64,000 nucleotides of DNA from Dendrophyllia cribrosa (GCA_024195265.1 JAJLRJ010000013.1:16748162-16812161); one strand, 5' to 3'. Shown: positions 43,349-53,925, counted from the first letter of the stretch. Made by a program: numbers and translations. The notes: a model not told the origin generated them from the letters alone.

Positions 43349-43785
43349 TTGTTTTTTCTCACCACCAATGTTAGAGTTTGGACAATGGAACATTGTGTTC
43401 TATTTAACACAAAACAGACAATAAAAGATTTGTGGGTTGGTCTAGGGATCATGCATGGACGAGAAGCCAAACACCAGCAACTAGCTTCTTTTGCAGAATT
43501 CTCTCTTGTCAAAAATAGGTGGGAGAAAATGTTCAGGCATGAGCACATGTCACTGTTTTCGTTAAGGAAGGAAAATCCCTTAATGATGATTACTCCAAGT
43601 GCAAAGACAAGTACATTCCGCACAGTGGTTATACTAATGAATATTGTTTTAGTGGAATTGCTTTCAGTGGTAATGGGAAATGCAGGTATTGCGACAGTGC
43701 ATTGTCAAAAGAAATTGCCACCTATGCTTCTCGTGTGGAAGCTTAACTGTGCAAATAAAAGCAATTTTAAGGCATGCTGAACAAA
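43349..43785 (+). pseudogene. uncharacterised family with Cys cluster, frameshifted
   Basis: The frame reads TMEHCVLFNTKQTIKDLWV, GIMHGREAKHQQLASFAEFS and NRWEKMFRHEHMSLFSLR. Near 43590 the reading frame changes and continues CKDKYIPHSGYTNEYC, then GNGKCRYCDSALSKEI. The order (GREAKH, RWE.+FRHE, K..YIP, C...C....C.YC) matches, from memory, a multicopy uncharacterised family in cnidarian and vertebrate genomes that I associate with transposons. A four-Cys metal site is likely. I cannot name a function. It is a single-strand decayed copy without a visible start. Confidence 0.4.
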
Positions 43786-43811
43786 GTAGATAATTCTACA
43801 AAAAAGTCGAG

Positions 43812-44024
43812 ATGAAATGTTATAGTGATGTTCCACAAAGGTTAGCTTTGCAGGACCTGTTTAAGAAGCTTTTGCAAATAAAAGATAAAACACTGGAGTC
43901 CCACTGGGAGGCATGTTCAAGAGACAAGGTGAAGTTCAAGCAGACTGGTTTGCATATTCAACCATACGGGGTGGTTCGACAAAATGTACTCAGTTTTAAC
44001 AATCATTTCAGAAACACTAAATGA
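43812..44024 (+). other. short open frame downstream of the Cys-rich frame
   Basis: A 70-codon frame (MKCYSDVPQRLALQDLFKKL...) follows about 60 bases after the Cys-rich frame, on the same strand. It could be its continuation. It has no recognised motif. Confidence 0.25.
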
Positions 44025-44296
44025 TTTTAATGATAATCATTTTTGGAAAATAACTGTTATTATTGTGCTATTGTTATTGTCAGTTTTTAACATGACAAGC
44101 TTTCTTTGATTACTTTGTTTAAATTTGATGAACACTGAGGAATGTTGAGATTACTTATAGATCTTCTGTGACATGTTTAAGTTAAAAGCAACTCAATAAA
44201 ACATGTTTCTGCAAACAACCACATTTCAATAAATCTAACCAAAGTTCAGTTACCATGATTGAAATTCGGTCTCTGATTTGATCTCCTTTCCTTTCC

Positions 44297-45658
44297 ATGA
44301 AATGTGGCACAGAAAACGTTCTACTCCTTACAGACGTCTTCACAAAATTTACCCAGGCGCTTCCCACAAGAGACCAAAAGGCGACCACTGTAGCGCGAAT
44401 GCTGGTGAAAGAATGGATTGTCAGGTTTGGCGTACCAAAACGAATCCATAGCGACCAAGGGCGGAATTTCGAGAGTAAAGTAATTCAAGAACTGTGCAAG
44501 ATCTATGGCATTACTAAGAGCCGCACAGCCCCCTATCATCCGGAGGGCAATGGACAGTGTGAACGTTTCAACAGAACTTTGCACGACTGTTTACACACCT
44601 TGAGCCCTGAAAGAAAGCGAAAGTGGCCAGACTCTCCGGGAAACTTGTGTTTGCATACAACTGTACCCCTCACTTAACCTCCGGCTATTCACCCTACTAC
44701 TTCTTCTTTTTCGGTAGGGAGCCAACACTTCCAGTAGACCACCTGTTAGGGACAGTGAGCCAAGTTGAAGGAGAGCTTACAGAGTGGATCACAGAGCATC
44801 ATGAACGTCTGGAACAGGCTTTTAGTCTCACCTCAGCGAGAACGGAGAAGGAAGTTCCTGACGCCAAGCCAAAAATGACCTCAAGGCAACCGATACAAGT
44901 CTACCGGTGGGGGCGAGAGTGTTCCTCTGGAACCATGCCAAGGGCCGTAACATGATGCAGGACGTGTGAGATGTACCCTGTATAAAGTTGTTGGGTGGCT
45001 TGACACTGGAAACACGTATGTTGTGGCACCCCTGGTGTCCCCATCAGGCGAAGAATCCAGAAAGACAGTCCACAGGAAAGACATCTTGCATGTACCACAG
45101 CTTGTCAAGGATATGGGACTTGACAATTCCCAGAGCTCAAACGATGGGGATATCAGAAAAGACTTGAGTGGAAATGCACCGTCCGAAGCAGAGACGGCCA
45201 GTGGAGATGAGGAGGATGACCTTGAGCTGGTAGTGTTAAGGCAATCGAGTGGCGCTCCTGGCACGATGTTGGAGAATCCCTCAAGTGACATGGATCAGCA
45301 GCTGGCGCTGGATGACGATAATGCTGCTCACACAAGTCAGGATGTACAGGCCGAGGCTGACCTGCCAGTTGATGGTGATGCTGATCCGGAGAAGTCTGAA
45401 GCTTCACAAGCCAGTGCCAGCGGAGGTGTACATGTAGGGGCAGAGGCAGTGCCAGTCGATGATGCTAGCAAGAGTCACCCTCCAGTGAGATGCTCCACAC
45501 GAGTTGGCGCTGGACAGCATTCCAATCCTTACTATTTGCCAAGATCTGTGACGAGAGAAGGCGTGACAGCAGCGGTTATAGATCTGCTGATATTGAACAC
45601 TGTAGCACAGTCCAACCTGCTTATAATGCATTTGTTAGCTAAGAATGCTCAAGTTTAG
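44297..45658 (+). pseudogene. Gypsy integrase and C-terminal region
   Basis: An integrase catalytic core is readable: [20 protein letters not shown] (first Asp), [15 protein letters not shown] (second Asp) and [17 protein letters not shown] (Glu), a complete DDE triad. A frameshift near 44625 leads to [19 protein letters not shown] and FFGREPTLPVDHLLG, the usual GPY-type integrase continuation. A second break near 44960 leads to YKVVGWLDTGNTYVV and an acidic tail of about 150 residues. The tail ends with PPVRCSTRVGAGQHSNPYY, a basic motif common at Gypsy Pol ends. The integrase in Gypsy elements inserts the cDNA. No reverse transcriptase is found upstream, so the element is 5'-truncated. Confidence 0.8.
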
Positions 45659-45713
45659 GAGCATATTGTTGCTGTTGTTATTAAGCAATCTAAGTAGTTT
45701 AGTTTGTAAGGTT

Positions 45714-46480
45714 GTCGAGGACTACAACCTCAAGCAGGGAAGCATGTGCAGGGCGTAGTTTACACACACATGAGCACCCTGTGGCCCACAAGGCCACGCA
45801 TGCACATAAGGCAACAAGGTGGCGTGTCTGCACGATCTTTCAAGCATTCGGTTGATTTGTTTGATTTATCTCACTTTTTACATCCGTAAGTTTTGCCCAT
45901 CGTTTCTTAATCTTTACCGAATTTAGTTTGCTTATTATTCTTTTCAGAACTCAAGTTTATTGGAGATATTTAGCATTTTTGGCAGAATTGCATGTCGTTT
46001 TCTATTTCTCTGTGGCCATGACCTTGTGTCATGAGTGTGCACTATTGGCTTCAGTTGTAGTTTTCTTTCATTGTTATGGCTTCAAGTAGCCTGTAATTTT
46101 CATTTAGCTCACACAGTTTATATCTCTTTTAGCCTTCCTGAATGATTGGCCGCCAGGGTGAGCATATTTTGTTGTTTTTGTCACTCGGTTGATTTTGGAT
46201 TACTTTCATTGTTATTTAGGTTTATTTAGGATTTGTTCAATGTCTTCATGACAATACGAAGGTTTTTGAGCTGTAGCATTTTGTTGTCTTTAGCCTATTA
46301 ATGGATTCAGAGCAGCCTTCATGTCTCCTGTTTCTAGTTTAGGTCAGCTACATGTGTTTTGTATATCAAACCTCGTGTGTATTTTCATTCAGTTTCTGAA
46401 GCTTAATTTATGTAATTTTTCATTACGTCCTTTCTGTATATAGAAATAAAGTTTGTGCAAACAACCTGTGTCACACAAAA
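45714..46480 (+). repeat. possible 3' LTR / 3' UTR of the second Gypsy element
   Basis: Non-coding sequence follows the stop at 45658. It could be an LTR starting TGTCGAGGACTACAAC after a purine-containing stretch and ending near a GTGTCACACA at about 46469-46478, with AATAAA at 46445. It shows no similarity to the LTR at 36382-36604. The boundaries are tentative because the partner LTR is missing. Confidence 0.35.
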
Positions 46481-46586
46481 TCATCTCTCCAGAAGGTAAA
46501 GAAATCGTCCCCAAATAAGAGCTTTATGATGCATTGACCCTCACCCACAAGCGCTCTCTTCATCGCGGACGAGAAATAACTTTGAA

Positions 46587-46955
46587 GTGGATCCAGAAAA
46601 GTTTTCAGAAGTCAACTTTCGCGTGGTAAATATGTTTGTCAACCTCTGTAAACTGCTTGCAGAACAGAAATCAGTGACATCCCAAATTAAACTTGTTGAA
46701 AAACCGTCAAGTTCATCAATCTTCCTTTCAGTGCTGGAAATCGACTTGATGGATTTCCGTAACTGCCCCTGCAAATGTACGACCACACACAAGTGGGTGA
46801 TGAATTTAATTGACCATTACACCAAATTCATCCAAGTTCTGCTGCTGCTTAACAAAAGTGCCGATGAAGTGACTCACTTTTTAAGCAGTATTGCTTTACT
46901 TTTGGATTTCCAAAAAAGATCATCTGTGATAATTAACGATATGAAAACTACGTGA
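46587..46955 (+). pseudogene. integrase-like (Ginger/SCAND3-type) fragment
   Basis: A 122-codon frame contains LSVLEIDLMDFRNCPCKC, HKWVMNLIDHYTKFIQVLLL and a DEVTHFLSSIALL stretch. [QE]IDL[IM]D...W[VI][ML].[LV].DH[YF][ST]KF is the first-Asp region of cellular-type integrases such as those in Ginger elements and SCAND3-like genes. It breaks off before the second catalytic Asp. It is distinct from the Gypsy integrase 2 kb upstream. Confidence 0.5.
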
Positions 46956-47117
46956 CATTTCGATGACTTCATGTCATCATTGTCGAATGAATAAATTGAG
47001 GGTAACGGTTAAGAATATTTATAGGAATAAGGGTGTGAGAAAATAAATTAAATTAGAATGCGTGGCATGAAAGCATTTAAGTAAAGAGTTTCGCGCAAAT
47101 AGAATCCGCTTGCGTGT

Positions 47118-47333
47118 TCAGTTTCGGTCTTTTGTTCTTAATAACGACATTTCGAAGATCAAACATTCGAGTTTGCTGCTGCATTTCTTAAGCACTTTGA
47201 AGTTCTTAATTAAGTCGACAGGTGTCAAGACGTGCTTGTCCCTGTAGTGTTTTCCGATCACGGAATGTTTATGTTTGTCAACACGCTGATAAAGGTGGCG
47301 GCAAGTGTAACCAATATAATTTGTATCACACAA
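47118..47333 (-). pseudogene. Penelope-like GIY-YIG endonuclease C-terminal fragment
   Basis: The minus-strand frame reads MCDTNYIGYTCRHLYQRVDK, then HKHSVIGKHYRDKH and LKKCSSKLECLIFEMSLLR. CDxxYIGYTxRHLxxRxxxH is the second half of the GIY-YIG endonuclease of Penelope-like elements, with the catalytic Arg and a Glu further on. It keeps the canonical YIG, unlike the YIS of the element at 11407-13080, so it is another family. No reverse transcriptase is nearby. Confidence 0.7.
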
Positions 47334-47475
47334 ATCACATTTGAATTCATATACTACACTTTGCTGGTTTATCCAGGGTGGTTTTTCTTCCGTAACTCAG
47401 TGGTTACACTTGCCGCCACTTTCATCAGCTTGTTGACGAACATAAATATTCCGTGATCCGAAAACACTACAGGGA
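47238..47475. repeat. inverted duplication of a Penelope endonuclease segment
   Basis: Arms 47238-47311 and 47403-47475 are about 73 bases each and complementary with few mismatches (GTCCCTGTAGTGTTTTC... against ...GAAAACACTACAGGGAC). Both derive from the GIY-YIG coding segment, so two copies lie head to head around a ~90-bp spacer. Confidence 0.8.
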
Positions 47476-47479
47476 CGAA

Positions 47480-48480
47480 CAATCGGAAAGTAAAAGTTAA
47501 AGTAAGGTCAAAATTAAACAGTAAGAAAGTCACCGTGCATTTTTAATAACTTCAAGGCTGTTGCTTAACTGCAGATCACACTGCCAATCCGTCATTTGCA
47601 TTTCAATGAAGAAGTAATGGCCATTGTTCTGCAAAAAGTCAGGATTATTCACCAGAGCCACTTTAAAATTATTTATTATTTTTTAGCAGCAGGAGGGTAT
47701 TCTGCATTTATTCTGGGGAAAAGTATTGTGATTTCTTTCTGTGAATTAGTAAGTTAAATTTGAAGATGTCTTAGAATCCTAGTCAATTGCCCCCCGCCAA
47801 CTACACAACAGCAAAACAACACAGTCTGTCTTTTGGCCAAGAGAGAAGTTTATTTCTTCAACCGAATACAAGAGAAAAGGCAACATCAAGAGAAAAATAA
47901 ACCTCTCTGCCACCTCCACTGCTAATATCCTTAAAACAGGGAGGGTGGGTGGGAGAAAAACTACTCTTATAAAAAAAGTGTGTCTGCTATGTGAGCAATA
48001 CAAAGGTGAAATGAAATCTAATACAACAACAAAAACCTAGTAACCTTTCAACAGGGGTGTGTCGCGTGGCAGCTGTCAATTAATTCCTTTGCGGACAAAT
48101 CCCCAAAGGGGAACAAAAAATCTAAGCCCAGGTTTATAACTCGGACATATGCTGCTGTCCTACAAGTGGTTTTTTGGCTTTTTCCTTGGTTTAAAAACCT
48201 GTGACATTGACATGTAACGAAAGAAAAACAAGAGGCAAAAGATTAAACAAACTGTAACAGAAGGATTTGGTTTAGGACGACAAAAGACAGACTTTGATTA
48301 AAAAGTTTTCATATCAATTTTGACATTAAGCACTGGGTTTAATGCAAATGGCAAATGGCAGATGGCAGTTTCACACGTGAAAATTAGTATGTCCTATTTG
48401 CTGTAAATATGGTGCTTAACTTCTCTATTATAACAACCCTCTTTCAATATTTGTCAGCCTACTTGCATTTTATGTGTACA
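47480..48480. other. no gene recognised
   Basis: AT-rich sequence. A short minus-strand frame at 47779-48003 has no family features. Nothing is supported. Confidence 0.4.
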
Positions 48481-48499
48481 ATGACACTGCATTTGTCAC

Positions 48500-49047
48500 C
48501 TTTGTCCACAGACCTGGCATATTCCCAGTCGTATTGACAGAATTGAGCCAAAAGCAGTCTTAGGTGTAACAGTTCAGAAAGTGATTTCACCACAGAGAAA
48601 AAGTGACAAAAGAAAAAAGGTTTCTGGTGTTACAAGTACGGTTTTCAAGCCATTTCAGCAGCCACTGAGCACACTCAATATGGCAAAAATACTGAGGCCA
48701 TTGTTTGAAAATCTTACCCCAAGGCCTGGCTTTCTAAGAATTTGGCTCGATGAAGATGAAGATGTTGAAATGACAGAAAGTAAATTTGGCCTGGTACCAA
48801 AAGGTTCAGTATTAGCCTACCAGCAAGCCTTACCCACCAGTATACCAAAAAAAACATCTGCCCGGAATTCCCCTTAGCTCATGTATCCAGATACAGTCCT
48901 TGCAGAAAAAGAACAGCTATTATATGAAAGCCTTACTGTCACTAGAACACAATCTTTGGAGTACGAGGCTCAGACCAGGGAGCAAGCAAGGTCCAGCGGA
49001 TAACGGCCTCCAATTTCGAAACGGTTTACAGCCCTATCTTTTACACT
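48500..49047 (+). pseudogene. fragment of a YqaJ-nuclease-type protein, N-terminal side
   Basis: The frame 48581-48877 reads PRPGFLRIWLDEDED and similar text. From 48885 another frame gives LYESLTVTRTQSLEYEAQTR and EQARSS, then after a frameshift RITASNFETVY and YTCKG, with a possible donor GTAAGAC. From memory, the ...Q...S..W...R..R+TAS.F motif leads into YqaJ-type (lambda exonuclease-like) nuclease domains, common in multicopy cnidarian genes. The usual W...R before R-I-T-A-S is missing here. The catalytic part is not seen. Confidence 0.45.
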
Positions 49048-49078
49048 TGCAAAGGGTAAGACAATTTAAACTGCTGCA

Positions 49079-50032
49079 ATGAAATATGGGATTGACCATG
49101 AAGATGAGGCTGCAAAGAGCAAAAATTCTAAGCCCAAAAGAAAGCCTCGTTTATCAGTGTTTGATGTTTCTCAAATTGTAATTGATAAAGGGATTAAAAT
49201 AAGAACTGAACTCCTAGCACTTGCGAATGCTCAGAAAAAAGAGGGGAAAACAGACATAGCAGAGTTCATAGCCAATCGGGCATACAAGGCAGTGGAGGAG
49301 GCTATAACCATTCGTTGGATATGGAAGAAGTGCCAAGCAAACTTCAAAGAAGTAAAAAGGAAACGGATGGAAATACTCTCTGGGCTACTGGATGAAGAAT
49401 GCATTCAAGGATGCGACAAGCAATGGCTATCTATGGGACAAGATTTATTACAGCGAAATAATGTCACAGAAAGTGAATTCTCGGAAGCCGTCTGATCCCT
49501 CCTTATAAAAGGGCGTGGCAAAAATCTGAATATCCTTCTTATAGGCCCTTGTAATTGTGGGAAAACATTTCTCCTTAACCCTCTCAACGCGATATACAAT
49601 ACTTTCACTAACCCGGCAACAACAAGTTTCGCATGGGTAGGGGCACAATCGTATCAAGTTCTCTTTTTAAATGACTTTCGTTGGTCTGAAAAGATCATTC
49701 CATGGCATGACCTACTACTGCTACTTGAAGGTCAAACAGTTCATCTGCCTGCTCCAAAATCGTACTATTCTAAAGACATTGCGTTTACTCACAATGCTCC
49801 CATTTTCTGTACTGGGAAAGACGAGATTGTATATGTCCATGGTGGATCAATCAATTCCATCGAATCAGCTATGATGCAATGTTGCCGGCGTATTTTCCGA
49901 TTTCACTCTCAAATCGCTGCGTCTGAACAAAAAGAACTTCAACCTTGCCCACGTTGTTTCGCTGAACTTGGTCCTTTATCTGCTACTTCAAACATACGAT
50001 TAAAGTTTCTGTCAATGAAATCTGCAAAGTAG
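49079..50032 (+). pseudogene. SF3-like helicase / P-loop ATPase with one internal TGA
   Basis: The frame is continuous over 318 codons except TGA at 49493-49495. The N-terminal part has LSVFDVSQIVIDKGIKI and ANRAYKAVEEAI. After the stop a superfamily-3-type ATPase core follows: Walker A in LLIGPCNCGKTFLLNPL, Walker B-like VLFLNDFRWSEK, then LLLEGQTVHLPAPK and IFCTGKD. The Gly-Pro-x-Asn-x-Gly-Lys-Thr form is typical of SF3 helicases of small DNA replicons (parvovirus NS1, Rep). A multicopy cellular family with this exact layout exists in cnidarians and fish (from memory), so this is more likely a transposon-borne or endogenised replication ATPase than a current virus. No HUH nuclease motif is seen upstream. 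The stop is consistent with a C-to-T change at a CpG. Confidence 0.65.
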
Positions 50033-50139
50033 GAGCCAGACATTTTCTCGTAAGGTTCACAAATTATTACACCCTTTCCATAACTGATAGCGACCATCAG
50101 TTTTAAGACGCTTCCACCTGTTCCCTCTTTTCGTCCCTT

Positions 50140-50637
50140 TCAGGTGCAGCCAATGGTAAGTCCCTCGGAAGCACATGCTTGATCAAACGGATTAGTTTTG
50201 TGCACAAACGCCCGCAAGTAGAAATAGCCTTTTTCGTTTAAAAACCTTGTCACTGTCTGAACAGAAACATCAGAGTTAGAAACTCCAGCCCTTTCCATGA
50301 TACGATTGGCGCTAAAGTTGCCATCTTCATTGCAAAGATTCACCACGCACCTGAGAATAAGATTTTTTTGTCTATCAGTTAGCTTTCTCGGTCGACCTCT
50401 CCCCAAAGTAGTGGTCGTTGTTTTTGGAGGAATTTTCTTCACACGCTTTTCTTCGCTTATTCTCAAAACACTACTGAATGAAACATTACAAAGATCTGCC
50501 AGTTTACGAAGTGACATGCCTTGAATATGCCTCAGGTAAAAGATACGAGCGTGAATGTCACTATCGATGCGACCTTTAAACACCATAATGTTTCTCCCAC
50601 TGTTTGTATGAAATTGAAATTGTTTTGAAACCTGCAA
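50140..50637 (-). pseudogene. Tc1-like transposase DNA-binding region
   Basis: A 165-codon minus-strand frame with two helix-turn-helix units. The first is at about residues 25-60 (HIQGMSLRKLADLCNVSFSS) and the second at about 95-135 (FSANRIMERAGVSNSDVSVQ). They are joined by a basic GRGRPRKL linker, the arrangement of the paired-like domain of Tc1/mariner transposases. It ends at FDQACASEGLTIGCT without the DDE core, and the helicase frame occupies the adjacent DNA. It is a truncated insertion or a transposase-derived DNA-binding gene. Confidence 0.7.
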
Positions 50638-50639
50638 AT

Positions 50640-50950
50640 TAGCTGTTGTTATATAATAAACAAATATAACACTAGAGTATTCTAGCTAAAAGAAGACAGT
50701 GTTTTAATTTCTAGAACTGAATTGAACATGAATAACCAAGAATTCAACACATAAGCAATGTGACGCAAAAACAGATGTGTCAACCTTTGCATCACAAGTT
50801 CTCTCTAAAGTTCCCCTCTTATCAGTTCTATAGACAATATCAGCCATTAATCATTGGAACACTTTACATTTTTTAATCCTGTACCCCTTTCCCCTGTCCA
50901 AAGTTGCAAATATGCAGCGATTTTCAACCCGAACGGTTTTCAACTTTGAG
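50640..50950. other. no gene recognised
   Basis: Spacer between the Tc1 fragment and the last THAP-gene exon. Nothing is seen. Confidence 0.4.
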
Positions 50951-50959
50951 AAGGGGTGG

Positions 50960-51305
50960 GGGAGACACATTTTTGCATGTGTTCCAACATTACTGTATGA
51001 GGTTGTAGCTCCCTGATCCTCTGCTGAGCTGCTTCAAGCATCTCTTCTGCTGTTGGTTCAGGACCAGAGTAGAGGTAATCGTGTCGATTGAGTGTTGGAG
51101 TTTGACTTGGCAGGCAGTCTCGCTCTCCTTCAATTTTGTAGCTAAAAAGCAGTGCTATCAGGCCCAACATTGATAGCAGTGCTATCAGGCCCAACATTGT
51201 CCTCATCCTGCGTACTTGGCACGCAGCCTCTTTCTTCGATCGTGTGCACTTCAGATTTCAGATCTGTGGTTCTCTTTGTCGCACTATCAGATGATGTACA
51301 TCGAT
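50960..51305 (-). pseudogene. third exon of a THAP-domain gene
   Basis: On the minus strand, acceptor TTTTATTGCAG at 51306-51316 opens a frame in the phase left by the previous exon: RCTSSDSATKRTTDLKSEVH, then an acidic stretch. A 27-base tandem duplication (AGCAGTGCTATCAGG units at 51152 and 51175-51205) repeats NVGPDSTA. A stop occurs at once after it. In another frame the sequence goes on with SQTPTLNRHDYLYSGPEPTA and EMLEAAQQRIRELQ. The HDY...A...I..L pattern is common downstream of THAP domains. The duplication may have caused the frame break. Confidence 0.5.
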
Positions 51306-51395
51306 CTGCAATAAAAAAAGGACAAGCAAGATCATGAAATTTTTTGCTTGGTTATTGTACTTCGAAACGAAAGATAAAAAAAGGTAGGTAATCAC

Positions 51396-51574
51396 CTGCA
51401 GCACTTACTGACTGCGAGGAAAATTCATCACGTTTCAGTGTTCTTCGTGTTTTCAGAGTTTTTGTCTACTTAAATATGCTTGGTATGGCATTGGGGACAA
51501 GATCTCGCCGTCCAGTAATTGTTTTCGTCACTTCATTTGGTTTGAAATGCTTTGAACAGATTTTTTTTCGACAC
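51396..51574 (-). pseudogene. second exon of the THAP-domain gene (C-x2-H half)
   Basis: The minus strand reads ICSKHFKPNEVTKTITGRRD and LVPNAIPSIFK. The C-x2-H pair of the zinc site and the closing A-[IV]-P-[ST]-[IL]-F motif are signatures of the C-terminal half of the THAP domain. An in-frame TAG follows at about 51478-51476, after which the same frame stays open to a donor (GCTGCAG|GTGATT). An A8 run just after the acceptor probably holds a one-base frame change relative to exon 1. Confidence 0.7.
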
Positions 51575-51844
51575 CTGTATGAGATTCACAAATGAAAAGG
51601 TGAGCTTTAATGTTAAAAAAGTACACATTTTTTCAGCGTTTCCAATGGAAAATGGTTCGAACAAGCGTTATCCCGACTTTGTTCATGTAAGTCGAGCATT
51701 TCAATGGAACTTAGAGCATAGCATTAAAAAAGAAATAAGCAAAAATATAATAACTTAACCTTAATTAAATATACAAAACCACGAAAGGCCTTCAAAATAA
51801 TTATCAATCGACTTGGCGACATGCACTTCACGGCGATGACTTAC

Positions 51845-51988
51845 CATGGACTTTGCGCCCGTCTCTCCTGATAGCTCTTATCCACTTCCTTTCTAATCCA
51901 GAGGGAACTGGTGGAACGATATTCCCTTGAGGCAGGTTGACCGATTAGTGTTACACAAAGGAATGCAGCAGTGATCTCCATTCACCAT
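51845..51988 (-). pseudogene. first exon of the THAP-domain gene (C-x4-C half)
   Basis: An ATG at 51988-51986 opens MVNGDHCCIPLCNTNRSTC and GISFHQFPLD. After a stop/frame change the frame goes on with ERKWIRAIRRDGRKVH and a donor (CCATG|GTAAG). Cys-x4-Cys, the F-H-x-FP strand and the K-W-[IV]-x-A-I-x-R-D helix are the N-terminal half of THAP zinc fingers. THAP proteins bind DNA in the nucleus. Many are derived from P-element-type transposases. Together with the second exon this gives the full C2CH set, but with at least two breaks. Confidence 0.7.
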
Positions 51989-51989
51989 G

Positions 51990-52850
51990 GCGATAAAGAA
52001 ACAATGGCGACCAATTTAGCTTACACATTCAGCCTCGTCCTGGTGACTAAGATTTGTGACGTAAATTCAATATGACCGCTCTGTGACAAAGGTGAATTAC
52101 ACCCAAACATGCTCCTGGGAAAAATTTGTGAACTTGAGGACACTTCTGCTAAAGTCGTTACTGAATATGAAAAAATACAGTAACCCTTTAAAGTAACCTT
52201 TTAAAATCAGACCTTTTACATACTGTTAAAGGTCTGATTTCGACGACAAGAATGCACCTCTGCACAACCAGAAATGTTAAACTAGATTACACCAAGGAAC
52301 TCGCATTTTTCATTTTTGCTTGCAAAGCAGTACATGCAAATCATAAGCTCTCCAGTACAAAATGTTTCCTAGCATCAATGAACTGTAAAAAAAACACCAA
52401 ATAAATGTGGACCATCACTTAAAGGGTAAATAAGTACTGTTTTTGCTAGGATTACTGCAGATGTTACTGAAATAATATCAAACAATTAATTCAAATAATT
52501 GTACTTAATTCATGAAACCATTTGTTAAGGATACATTATCTTAATTTATGTTATCAGAAAAACATGACAGGAATGACTCAAAGCTTGAGGCATGAGAAAT
52601 CCATGAGTTGAAGTTGTGTTCGAGTTGACTTTGAATACATCCTAACCTTAACCCTTAACGAAAAGCTATCATCTAACCCCAACTTGTAGCAAAAGCTAAC
52701 CGTTTAAAATAAGTGCTTAATAATTCTTTTTACATCAACATACATGATCATCCTGTTGTTTGATAGCCCACTGTAGTAAGAAAGAAAGGAACTGGTATGT
52801 AAACATGTTGCTCCAGTTTAACTATTTTATGCACCAGTGCAAATATTTTA
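51990..52850. other. no gene recognised
   Basis: AT-rich. A short inverted repeat occurs at about 52202-52240 (AAATCAGACCTTTTA / TTAAAGGTCTGATTT). Nothing else is seen. Confidence 0.4.
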
Positions 52851-53429
52851 ACCTATTCTCATTCGCGTAAAAGCCGCGGCATGTCGTTTTGAATGATCAG
52901 ATAACAATGTGCTCTCGTGGCAGGCATTCTATTGGCCAGAAAAGTCCCTAGGGAGATTTTCAATACCTTTTATATGCCCTTGCATGCAAAATCTCTCTCT
53001 TCTCGCAAGTCTACTCGACTGGATCATTTCTACTAGTTTCCTTTTTCTACGTTCTACCAGCACCGCTGAAGCTTCTTTTTGGCTCACGTCCCAGTCGTTC
53101 CAGTTGAACCAGAACCAGCAGCCGTGGCTGCAGTTGAAGCAGCTCCAGCTCCGCCTGTTGGGGTATCGTTTCTAACCTTTCTTATATTTTCCTCTTTCCT
53201 TTAATTTCACACATTTTTCTAGTACGTGGTTCAAGTTTTCATTCCCTTTGTACCACATTCTTGTACTGGGTTTTTACGTTGGCGCTTTCGGGCGTCTGTG
53301 CAACGTAAACATAGAAAGTTTCGACCTTTTGTTGCATTTTTTCATGTCTGTGTAAGTGTAAGGTAGTACGGAACAAAATATCTGCCAGCCCATGGCGTGT
53401 AGGCATTAAAGGTGTTAATTGCATTGGTG

Positions 53430-53925
53430 CTCCCTGCGTCTGTGTAACGTACCAGATAAGGATTTTACGTTGGTGCTTTATGGCGCCTGTGTAACGTACC
53501 AGAGAAGGAAATTTTACGTTGGCGCTCTATGGCGTCTGTGTAACGTACCAGAAAAAGATATTACGTTGGCGCTTTACGGCCTCTGTGCAACGTACCAGAA
53601 AAGATTTTACGTTGGCGCTTTATAGCGTTGGTGCAACGTACCGGAGAAAGATATTACTTTGGCATTTAATGGTGTCTGTGTAACATACCAGAGAAATATT
53701 TTACGTTGGTGCTTTATGGCGCCTGTGTAAAGTACCAGAGAAGGAAATTTTACGTCGGCGCTCTATGGCGTCTGTGTAATATACCAGAAAAAATATTACG
53801 TTGGCACTTAACGGCCTCTGTGCATAGCGTCGGTGCAACGTACCGGTGAAAGATATTATGTTGGCATTTAATGGCATCTGTGTAACGTACCAGAGAAAGA
53901 TTTTACGTTGGCGCTATGTAATGTT
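53430..53925 (+). repeat. ~47-50-bp tandem repeat in the retroelement body
   Basis: About ten imperfect units share TTTTACGTTGGCGCTTTATG, GTCTGTGTAACGTACCAG and a short purine spacer. An outlying unit is at 53271. Frames across it repeat CNVP-type text and are artefacts. A less regular repeat of TGTTTTGCC(T/C)TTGTTG follows at 53930-54215. Confidence 0.85.
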
